Of a DNA stretch of 24,089 nucleotides, positions 9,517 to 18,793 are shown piece by piece. Made by a program: the position numbers and the translations under genes. This DNA is from Seison nebaliae (lineage: Eukaryota; Rotifera; Pararotatoria; Seisonacea; Seisonidae). The stretch covers positions 1-24,089 of the forward strand of contig JALJEE010003281.1 of assembly GCA_023231475.1 (NCBI GenBank). Reading direction: 5' to 3'. How positions within the stretch are numbered: the stretch's first letter is position 1; each line of letters begins with the position of its first letter. Below the pieces are notes generated by a model. It worked only from the letters and a program-made list of their open reading frames with translations, was not told the DNA's origin and did not search any database.

Positions 9517-10023
9517 TAAAGAAGATAAAAAACTTATAAGCGGTTCATATCGAAACTATAAAGTTATGTTTCAATGACTTCATTTTATAATATTCCAATT
9601 CTTTGTTCTTGATTTGTTAATGTATCAAATTTCATATAATAAAACTATTTTTAGAAGATTTAGACTTTTAATTAAAAATTTACACCATGCCATTAAATTT
9701 AGACAAATGGAAAGAAAGTGTATTTACATGTTGGTAGACCTTACATAGTGAGAGCATTAACTGGATTTAAGAATTTTTCATTCAAATGTTTCAATTATCA
9801 AGGTATATGTCAAACATTGTAAAGAATTATCGAATTCTTATTGTTCAAGTTGTGAATTATTGTTCTTCTTACGTTTGTTATTGGTTTAAAAAAATAAAAG
9901 TTTGATTTGGAAGCCTGAAAACAAGAAAGAGCACCAGATATAGCTGACACTGACAGTAAAAATGAATTTAAAGCTGAAATTATTTCGAAAATAAATTTAC
10001 TTGCAAATAATTTGAAAATATGA
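9387..10023 (+). CDS. Small multi-exon gene, unrecognised (108 residues readable, 5' end unresolved)
   Basis: Three exons join in phase: up to 9515 (ATG|GTAAAG donor), 9703-9802 (acceptor AAATTTAG, donor G|GTATAT) and 9926-10023 (acceptor AACAAG, stop TGA). The spliced text reads WEERTDKSCHSVVFTLEDLY, then NGKKVYLHVGRPYIVRALTG, then ERAPDIADTDSKNEFKAEII. Each exon has a balanced, protein-like composition while the opposite strand gives only hydrophobic nonsense. The start shown is the first in-frame ATG. The frame is open back to 9339, and the AG at 9360 could accept an upstream exon, so the true start may lie nearer 9216, about 57 nt from the divergent lipase start. Two Cys and several Trp might suggest a small secreted protein, but no signal peptide was found. 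It ends only 30 nt before the SCAP start. Confidence 0.42.
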
Positions 10024-10053
10024 TTTGTCATTAGTCGTCGAAGTAGGAGAATA

Positions 10054-13000
10054 ATGAATAAGCACGAAATAAGTATGAAAGTGATTCTCTCAAAATTCGA
10101 TGGTTGGATTCATTCGAAGTTCCGTCCTTATTTCTATCAGCATGGATTGAATTGTGCGAAACATCCGATAAGAAACATTTCAATTTCAATAATTATTTTC
10201 GTATGTTGCTGGTTTTTCTTCTTTTCCTTTTTTTTATGTGCAATTTTTTTTAAGTTTCCATGTGGCAAAAGATCCGATTGCAGTAGACCATCCACGGATT
10301 CATAATTTTGATTTGGAACATTTGAATAATATCGACGCGACGAAATGGAGAGAACGAGAGAATGAATCCACATCCACCAATTCACCATCGACAAATTTCT
10401 TTATTGGAACTCCTTTTTCTTATATTCATCGAATCTATTTCCGTTATTTCTTTTTGGAGGATATCGATGAGGAATTGATGACGGTGATGAGATTGATGGA
10501 TCGAATGAATAAGAAGATTAATTCGATGGATTTGAATTGTTGGACATATGAATCGTTGAAGGGAAATACTAATAATTTCACATCGAAAATAGCTCAAATT
10601 TCCAAAAGAAATTATTTGGTGAATGAGTTTCGTGAGCGATGGTGGAAAGGAAATAAAAGTGAATGTTTAACCATCTCTCTCAATTTATTTGATGAGAAGA
10701 ATTCGAATGAAATGAATCAATTGAAGAAAGACATTCGGAATAGTGAACGAACTGAAAATATTTTCATTCAATTTAAACGATATTTCATCGAGAGATCACC
10801 AGATCGATTGACGATGAACGATATGATTTTTGGAGGGAAGAATATGTTTGTTCATTCCAATACTGATCATTTAACCTTCTCAGTCAGTATATTACTCAAT
10901 CGTTATAATCATGAACAAATAAAATTGTTACATGAAGAAATAGGAGAATTATTGTTAAATGAATTTGAAATAGTGGATGGATATGAGAAAGGAAAGAATT
11001 CGAATGAAGGAAATGTTAATAAAATTGAAAAGTTTCTATTGAATAATCAATTCTATTCAATCGATTATATTTGGTTGGGATATGAACGATATATTTCATT
11101 ATCGATAACTTATGCAATTCTTCTAGTTTATATTTATGCATCCGTTTATAATATGCCACATGTGAAAAGCAAATGGGGTTTGGCATTAGCAGCTGTAGTG
11201 ACTGTAATTGCCACTCCTGTCATTTGTTTAGCATTGATTTCATTCATTGCTGGAAATGAATATATTTCAACAGACTATCAAGACATTTTTCCTTATTTAG
11301 TCATGTTAGTTGGATTGGAGAATATCGTTCTATTGACACATTCCATCATTGCACATACTCCTGTACATTGGAAAGCAATTAATCGAGTACCGCTCGGTCT
11401 GGGGAGAGAGTGTGTGCGAATAACAAAGAATGTCGTTCTCGTACTCTTCATCTCATTGACGATTAGCGTTATTTGGCCAATTAGGGAAATTCGACAATTT
11501 GCCGTTTTTATTTGTGTGGGAGTGATTGTTGATCTATTCCTTCAATTATTCTTCTTTCTCACTTGTATCGCTATCGATATTCAACGAGTGACATTGGAGG
11601 AACAATTGTTTACTTTGAATCAGAAGAATCATCTAATGAATAATGAAGAGAAGAAAGATGAAACGTTGAATGGATCTTCATATGTCGACTACTTAAATAA
11701 GAAGAAGAGGTCAATTATTAATTTATTTCATCAGATACGTAACATCAACAATGATAATCGAATAATATTGAATAAGAATCATGAGACGAAAATTGTGAAG
11801 AAATCCATCAAATTCTATTGTTCTCGTCATCATGAATTGATGGAAGTTAAAAAAAATAATGATTCCTTCTCCATCTCTTTCATCCTTTTCGTCATTTGGA
11901 GATGGATTAAACGAGAATGTCTCTCAATTCGAGGAATCGTCATCATCAGTATAATCAGTGCATTCGTCATCGGTCCTCTATTTACTTCTTTCCTTCAAAA
12001 TATCATTGATCATCACAACCAATTTCATAACAACGAATCGAATCGACAAACTGATCGTTCAGACGAGAAACAATTAAATTATTTCGAAAACATTAATAAT
12101 TTCTTGTCCGTCCACAAATTCACATTGGAAGAAGCAAATGAACATTTAGTGAAACAGTCACATGTTTATTGGCCGATGATTTTCGAGTCAACTTTTCAAC
12201 ATTTATATCAACGATATATCACTTTTACACCGTTGTTGAACGTGTATAATATTTATGAGAAAAAGAGATTGGAAGATGAGTCGATGGAGAAAATTCGATT
12301 AATTCAATTGAATGAGAAATCATTGAGGAATGAAATTAGAATCTTTCGTCAAATCCTCCAAATGACCAACAATCTCTTCATTCTCTTATTGATATGTTTC
12401 CTGGTGGTTGTAGCATATATTATTTATTCAAGACGGAAAGATTCCAATTTGATAAATGTATCATTAAAACATAAATTAGATGAATTAATGAAATTAGAAG
12501 ATGAACGATTATCGATTAATCATATCTCTCCCAATCATTCTCCTCATACGATGCAATTAATTACTAATTTATCCATATCACAATTATCTCAAATATCAGC
12601 CACATCAAATACTTCCAATAATTCATCGATTACAAAACATCATCAAGCATCAACACAACTCGCCACATCAATGACATTAATGTCATCCAGTTCCGATTCG
12701 ATACCAGCCAAAATGGCCGAAGAAGTCAAAAGACGACGTGTTCGATCGAAGGAGAAATTAAGAGAATTACTTTGTGGTTATTATGATATTCCCATAAGAG
12801 ATACATCTAGTTCATTCATCATTCTCCTCTTGGCACAAAAGACGTCGAAGAATGGCGAATGGAAAGAGTCACTCATCGAAGTTTTATGGTCTCCAATGTC
12901 GTCGGCAATGGAATTGGTGAAGAATAAGAATTTTCAAATTTATTCCAATACAAATAATTTGGAGAATCAAACGATGAATCCAAATGATGATGATGATGAA

Positions 13001-15700
13001 GATGATGATATTTCAGATATGGACGTTTATATCATGAAGAAATCGGCGACTTCAATCAATTCGAATGATATGGAAAAATTATCTTTAAGATCAAATTATC
13101 GTCGTATGAGAAATATCACTCGATTTCCTATTCATAATAGTCGGAATGATATCGTTTTGGAGGGTGTAGCTTATGAGAATGATTCCTTATCCGAATCATC
13201 AGATAATAAGAAACATTATCAATTATTATTATTAATTGGAAATACTCGATCATCCACTCTCAATTATTATGAAATTACAATGACCATCAATTATAATAAA
13301 CGATCAATTTTTATCAAACAAAAAACAGCCAATTATAATTTATCAACAATTTGTCTCTCCAACAACAACAACATCTGTCCAATTTCTTCATCTTCTTCCA
13401 ATTTATCAATTTCTTCTTCTGGTTCATCGTCTCATTCGATCGGGAAAACGGAAGCGTCTATCGATAAAATGGTTTTGCATTTATCCAATTTCCAACCGAA
13501 TATCAGTCGACTCAATTCGGATGTCGAATTACAATCAACTCTCCTTTGTATTTATCGGAGATCTGGTGAAATAAATCTGATTTTGTTAGCGACCACAAAA
13601 AATTGTGCCGACGTCACTACTTCAATGACGGAGTCGAATAATCATGAGAATGTTCATCTATTCTGTCATGTCTTCTCCTTCGACCCATTTTCTATTTCAC
13701 GTCAATTAGATCTGGAGATGAATGAAAAGATTCATCGAATGAATTGTGTCAATTTGAGTTTAATTCGATTGAAGAGAAATGATGAAAATTATCAATTGAT
13801 TATTCATACGAAAGATATGTCTCGATCATTAATTTCTATTAATTTCAATTTGAATGAACTAATCGAATTTAAGACGAATTTGGAAGAATGGAGACACACA
13901 TCAAAGAAGAATGATCGTGATTATTTCTTAAAACGATCTCAATTAATTCAAAGGAAAAATAATTTTTATCAATCGATCGGTCTGTTATGGAATGAGGAGT
14001 ATCTGAAGAAATATGGGGCGATTGAATGGATGAAAATTAGTAAACGATTTAATCTACTTCTTGTGGGTAACATGAGAAATGGTGGAACGATTGTCACATT
14101 CGTTTTATCAAATGACGATAAATATAAACCGATAAATTTTTTCCGTAATTATTTCACTTATTATGATATGTCCGATTTCCGATTATATTCTCCCTCGAAT
14201 AATAAATGTGAAAATATCGTCGAATTATTAATCACATTCAAGAGGAGAACATTCCTTCAGACATTGAACACAGTCCGATATTTCGAACCAGAGAATAAAG
14301 TGATCAAATCAAAGAATTTATTTCGTCGTTCTTATAAACAAGTGAAATCGAAAAATTCGTCGAATGTGACATCACTATGTCAAGAAGGAACATCTCAATT
14401 ATATCGATTGATTAAAAGTGATAAAGAAGTGAAGAGATTGAGACGAAGTGAATTTAATAGAAATCGGAAAGGAAATATTCATTTACTTCGTTCTGCTTAT
14501 CTCAATTCAATTCGTCTCAACGACAATTATTTATTGGAACTTCATAAAAGTTTCGAAAGAAATCGATTCAATACTGATGAAATGTTAGACATTGATAGTT
14601 CGATTCTTTTTGGAATTTGGACATTGTCATCCAAACAGATGACAAATTGGAATGATAAGAAAAATAGAACAGATTTCACATCAGAAGATATTTCAGCTCT
14701 TCCAACTAAATTATTCTCTTTTGAATTTATGCAGGATCAATTGTCTGATAATATTGAATGTTATAGTAAATGTATTATTGATAATGTACATCGAATTGAT
14801 ATGAATATGACAATGAGTGATGATGATAAAATAATGAAAAATCGATTTCTCATCGAATCGATAACGATGAGTGATTCCGGTCAACATCGTTTTCTTTCTC
14901 CTCAACTCACTGAAAATTTAATAAAGAAATTTAAAAAAACTAAAGAAAATGGTACAAGAAAGTATCAACAAAATTTCAATAACAACAACAATAACAAGAT
15001 TAATAATGATCAATATCTGATTCGTGGTTATGTGAGTAATTGGTTGAGTTGTTTGAATGATCGATTTATTCCGTTTAATAAGAAATCGACAAATAATTCA
15101 GTTCATCTTCTTCATCGAAATGGATATTTTGATAATGAATTTTCTGATGATGATCTCTTCAGTAACGATGATGATAATTGTAGTAGTATTGCATCACTAT
15201 GTGATATTAGTGACCTGTTTACGACGGAAGATGAATTGATTAATCATCATGACGGAAATTCAACAATGAAACGAAAAGAGAAGAAGAATATTATAAGAAT
15301 TGATCGGAAATCAATTAATTTATCATTACCACCAATCTATTTTCATGTGGTTGGCGATTGTATTCAAATGTTCATTCCACATGAATTCATTGGAAATCTC
15401 AAACATACGAAACAATGTCTCATCGGTCTCTCGTTGACATTGTCGTTGAAAGAATGCGAAAATGAAAATTTCAATTTAACAACTTTATCCATTCCATATG
15501 TTGCGGAGAAGAGATTGAATGTTATGTTTGATACGCGTCTCTCAATTGCTGATGATGTTGATCCCATCGAAATTAATCATCATCATCATCATCATCATTC
15601 TTCCCCACAACAACAACAACAATTATATTATATGCAATTCATCGATACATTGAGGAGAGTTGTTGTAAAATTTAAATTGAATAAAAATAATTTTATTTAA
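10054..15700 (+). CDS. SCAP: SREBP cleavage-activating protein (SCAP), unusually large
   Basis: SCAP escorts the transcription factor SREBP from ER to Golgi and senses sterol (in flies, lipid) status. Exon 1 (10054-10211) encodes the conserved YQHGLNCAKHPI; a 43-nt intron leads to one exon of 5446 nt, giving 1867 residues (human SCAP 1279). The intron 1 donor is one of two plausible choices. The sterol-sensing domain lies at about residues 335-500 (KSKWGLALAAVVTV, FPYLVMLVGLEN, IVDLFLQLFFF). The residues equivalent to human Tyr298, Leu315 and Asp443 are present as Y345, L362 and D479. Where human SCAP has MELADL, the COPII-binding hexapeptide, this protein has VTLEEQ (498-503). Later membrane segments lie near 610-635 and 757-777, separated by a luminal loop with HVYWPMIFESTFQHLYQRY as in human loop 7. 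The roughly 1000-residue cytosolic part should form WD40 repeats, but these are hardly recognisable and are interrupted by Asp/Glu, Ser, Asn and His runs (eight His near 15573-15597). Confidence 0.93.
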
Positions 15701-15810
15701 TTTCATATTCTGATAATTTTTCGTTTTAGTTTATCTAGTATAAATCTCACTCATCTCTTTCATCTCTTCTTTACAGTGTATGTTCTTATATCATTTATAT
15801 TGCGAAAGAA

Positions 15811-15816
15811 AATAAA
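15811..15816 (+). terminator. Poly(A) signal AATAAA downstream of SCAP
   Basis: An exact AATAAA lies 111 nt after the SCAP stop codon and about 100 nt before the next start codon. Confidence 0.6.
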
Positions 15817-15919
15817 ATTTTAGCATTTCTTTAATTTACCTATTATTAAATTCAAAATATTCTCCATTCCATACGACGTGATAAGGGTTATTTTCATTTC
15901 TCGTTTTGGAATTAGGAGT

Positions 15920-16717
15920 ATGACTAAAGAAATGGAAGATAACAACACCTCTTATGAAACATTCGTTTGTGACATCTTCTCCGATGACACTCCCTTCTCC
16001 TTCAATGATCAGTTGAATCGAAGTGATTCTCTATTTTCTCCCGATAGGAAGGACAATCAATCGACAAGTCGAACAACTTCCGATGGACAATCAACACAAA
16101 CACAAATTGTTCTTGATGAAACACAAATTATGGACCAACCTTCTGAAACGGAAACCCAATTCATTAACGAAGTAGAAACTCAAATTTTAAATGATGAGAC
16201 ACAAATTCTTGAAGAAGATTCAATTGGAATTTGTTCAGAAGAAACACAAATTCTTCAAAATAATGAGGAATCGGACCAACTCGCTGACGATTCAACTCAA
16301 ATACTTGGAGATTCTACACAAATTTTTGACGATTCAACTCAAATACTTGGAGATTCTACACAAATAATTGGAGATTCAACTCAAATACTTCACGAGAATA
16401 ATAATCTAACGACTTCAATTGAAACTCAAATAATCGATCATGAAAGGGATGTTAAAGAGAGTGAGAAACCGATGATAAAACCCATGTTAAAAAGGAAGAG
16501 CACTGAAAAGATAGAAACAGATTCTGAATCGAAATTAATTAAAATTGAAAGTTATTTCCATAAACGAGAATTAAATTTGAATAAATCGATGCCGATTGTC
16601 GAGAACGATGCAACTTCTGTTGAAACCAAACGACAAGTATCTGATGAAACTGAATTGAAATCGAAAAGTTCTCGTAAGAAAATTACCAGAAATTTATTAC
16701 GAACAAAATTCGCTTAA
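15920..16717 (+). CDS. TQ-repeat protein, candidate DNA-damage/checkpoint adaptor
   Basis: A 265-residue single-exon protein. The first ATG in frame is at 15920 (a second ATG at 15932 has the better Kozak context); an upstream GTG is not a eukaryotic start. Residues about 55-175 hold some 13 TQ dipeptides, most as [S/E]TQI[L/I/F/M], including five perfect heptads DSTQI(L/F/I)x at 124-158. TQ is the core site of ATM/ATR-type kinases, and a phosphothreonine with Leu/Ile/Phe at +3 is the preferred ligand of FHA domains, so the array reads as a multivalent phospho-dependent scaffold. LIKIESYF at 206-213 resembles a PCNA-interacting box lacking its Gln. The tail is Lys/Arg-rich (SRKKITRNLLRTKF) and could be nuclear targeting or DNA contact. 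Otherwise the chain is acidic and probably disordered. I recognise no named orthologue; an MDC1- or claspin-like role is inference only. Confidence 0.8.
   Translation: MTKEMEDNNTSYETFVCDIFSDDTPFSFNDQLNRSDSLFSPDRKDNQSTSRTTSDGQSTQTQIVLDETQIMDQPSETETQFINEVETQILNDETQILEEDSIGICSEETQILQNNEESDQLADDSTQILGDSTQIFDDSTQILGDSTQIIGDSTQILHENNNLTTSIETQIIDHERDVKESEKPMIKPMLKRKSTEKIETDSESKLIKIESYFHKRELNLNKSMPIVENDATSVETKRQVSDETELKSKSSRKKITRNLLRTKFA
16289..16393 (+). repeat. In-frame minisatellite encoding the TQ heptads
   Basis: Five 21-nt units in tandem. Units 1-2 and 3-4 form two 42-nt higher-order copies (16289-16330 and 16331-16372) that differ at only a few bases, followed by a fifth unit. The near identity at synonymous sites shows recent duplication rather than ancient, purely protein-level conservation. 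Confidence 0.9.
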
Positions 16718-16871
16718 CATCTCCATCGTCCCCGATTTCTTATTCACATATAATTTTCATTTTTTAAATTATTTCATCTTTAGTTTACTAAAATTTTATT
16801 GTGTTTATTTCATTCTTAAATTTGTGCCATAAACATTTTTCTGTGTTAGATCAAAAATTCTATAAATATTA

Positions 16872-17948
16872 ATGGGTAAAAGTTCGAAAGAGAAACGTGA
16901 CATATATTATAGATATGCGAAAACGGATGGATGGCGAGCGAGAAGTGCTTATAAATTATTGGAAATTAATGACGTTTTTAAAATATTTGAAAACGTTGAA
17001 AGATGTGTCGATTTATGTGCAGCACCTGGAAGTTGGAGTCAAGTTGTCCAAAAGGAATTTCATTCAAAAACTGGTTTTTAACATTCTCTTTCATTCAAAA
17101 AGTAATTTCGTTTCTCTAATGGAAAAAGAAGAAGAGGAAGAAGGAAATATGAGAATTATTGAAAGGGATCCCGAACAAAATGACTCATTACAAGAATCGA
17201 AAAAAATTATCGTAGCCGTCGACATACAACCAATGGCGCCGATAAATGACGTAATTCAATTACAAGGAGACATAACTGAAGTTTTTTTCTTTTGTGAAAT
17301 AAAAGAGAAATTTATCCATCATTATTCTGAAGCTTTCGACAGCGAAGAAAATTTTGGAGTATTTTAAAGGAGATAAAGCTGATTTGGTTATTTGTGATGG
17401 TGCACCTGATGGTAAATTTATTTTGATTATTCCATAAACTGACTTCCCATTTCACAGTTACTGGACTACACAATATGGATGAATTTCTTCAATCGGAATT
17501 AGTATTAGCTGCATTGAATATTACTCTCCATATCTTGAAAGACGGTGGTACTTTAGTTGCAAAAGTTTTGAATAAAATTTCATTATCCACGATAATTCCT
17601 TGAATATTTCAAGGTATTTCGAGGAAGACATATTAGTCTACTAACTGAACAATTAAGTTTGTTTTTCAACAATGTCACTATCTTCAAACCCGATAGCAGT
17701 AGAGCTTCCAGTATAGGTTGAATTTATTTAAAATATTTTTCTTCATTTATTAGACAGAGTCGTTTGTTGTTTGTGAGAAATTGAAGATACCTGATAATTA
17801 TACTCCATCAATGGAATCGAAGATAACCTCTCGATCATATTCAATGTCGGGAAAAGAGAAGACCGAGAATAAATTCTTCATCGACTTTTTGGCAAGAGGA
17901 GATCTCAACTCTTGGAGTTCCGACACCAATTATTCATTGGCAGATTAA
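16872..17948 (+). CDS. FTSJ1: tRNA 2'-O-methyltransferase FTSJ1/TRM7, six exons
   Basis: The family methylates ribose at positions 32 and 34 of the anticodon loop of several tRNAs, using S-adenosylmethionine. Exons: 16872-17073, about 17129-17280, 17333-17411, 17458-17564, 17614-17716 and 17758-17948, all in phase, giving 277 residues. It starts [17 protein letters not shown] like yeast Trm7. The K-D-K-E catalytic tetrad is K28 (SAYKLL), D140 (VICDGAPD), K180 (TLVAK) and E215 (SSIESF). [12 protein letters not shown] (47-58) is the methyl-donor loop, and [19 protein letters not shown] and VFRGR also match. Introns are only 41-55 nt. The exon 2 start is uncertain because several in-frame AGs sit in a Glu-rich stretch. 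This gives a roughly 30-residue acidic insert between motif I and VDIQPM. The protein ends just after [14 protein letters not shown], so it lacks the longer C-terminal tail of human (329) and yeast (310) forms. Confidence 0.93.
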
Positions 17949-18003
17949 GAATTTTTGGTTCATTTCCGACAATTTCGAAAGAATAATAAGAACATTTTTG
18001 TGA

Positions 18004-18009
18004 AATAAA
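18004..18009 (+). terminator. Poly(A) signal AATAAA downstream of FTSJ1
   Basis: An exact AATAAA lies 56 nt past the FTSJ1 stop and 54 nt before the start codon of the next plus-strand gene. Confidence 0.6.
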
Positions 18010-18062
18010 ACTTTCTCATTTTTCTTTTTGTTTCTTTCATTTAAACTTGTTCAATTCTCAAC

Positions 18063-18461
18063 ATGAGCGTGTTGAATTATTTTTCGATTTTATTGACTAT
18101 AACTTTTGTTCTCGTCACACATTCTCGTCACACACATCGACGACATCGTTCGAAAGCGAAAGATAGAGATCCGATTCTTTCTAAAAAGAATTCGATTAAC
18201 TCATTTCCTGGGAAGGCGGAGGAAGAGCATGAATTAAATGATCAATTAGAAGAATTAAATTCCATCGATGCCGACGAACATTTACGTGATCTTAGCAAAA
18301 TTGAGATGGAGAGTCAAGAAGAAAAGTTAGGAGAGAATATAGCAGTCGAAGGAGAACGAATGGAGAAATTGAATAAATTGGAAGAGAAAGAGAAAGAGAA
18401 AGGAAATGATGAGAACCATCTGTTGTCCTTATCAAAAGCGATAGAGAACGTAAAAATCTGA
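18063..18461 (+). CDS. Small secreted charged protein, unrecognised
   Basis: A 132-residue protein with a clear signal peptide (hydrophobic FSILLTITFVLV at about residues 7-18, likely cut after THS). It continues with a His/Arg-rich stretch (RHTHRRHRSK) containing dibasic sites that could be processed. The rest, from about residue 50, is strongly charged, Glu/Lys/Asp/Leu-rich and predicted by eye to be helical or coiled-coil (LEELNSIDADEHLRDLSKIE, KLEEKEKEKG). There are no cysteines. It begins 115 nt after the FTSJ1 stop. I see no known domain. A neuropeptide-type precursor is possible from the signal plus basic sites, but no repeated amidated peptide is present. Confidence 0.6.
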   Translation: MSVLNYFSILLTITFVLVTHSRHTHRRHRSKAKDRDPILSKKNSINSFPGKAEEEHELNDQLEELNSIDADEHLRDLSKIEMESQEEKLGENIAVEGERMEKLNKLEEKEKEKGNDENHLLSLSKAIENVKI

Positions 18462-18767
18462 TTGATAGATAAATGAAATTTATTTTTATTCGAAACAAAT
18501 TTTTTATAAAATTTACAAAGTTAAATAATTATTGCGATGATTGAGAGTAGAAGAGTAGAATGGATAAATTGATTCCATTATTATCAGAAAGATTTTACAG
18601 AAACATCTGATCAACAACAATTTGGCATCTAATTATTAAAGAGATGATAAAATCTTTATAGGGAAATAATTAATCAAACTTTTAATTGTTGGGTATGGCA
18701 CAATTAATGTGCAGTCTAATTCGTTTGGTAATGGAACTTTTTTCTGAAAAAGAATTATTATTAATAA

Positions 18768-18773
18768 TTTATT
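18768..18773 (-). terminator. Poly(A) signal for the minus-strand gene at 18794-19792
   Basis: Plus-strand TTTATT reads AATAAA on the minus strand, about 20 nt downstream of the stop codon. Confidence 0.5.
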
Positions 18774-18793
18774 AAATTTCTAAAAAATAAAAA

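Noticed and set aside
9810-10031. Minus-strand 73-residue open frame opposite the small plus-strand gene
   Set aside because: Its composition is hydrophobic and it is the antisense of the charged plus-strand exon 9926-10023, which has proper splice sites.
10201-10254. SCAP intron 1 donor GTATGT at 10201
   Set aside because: It is a good-looking donor but out of phase with the acceptor at 10254; the donor at 10212 is in phase. A donor at 10205 with an acceptor at 10283 also works and is not excluded.
15878-15919. N-terminal extension of the TQ-repeat protein from a GTG codon
   Set aside because: Eukaryotic nuclear genes do not normally start at GTG; the first ATG is at 15920.
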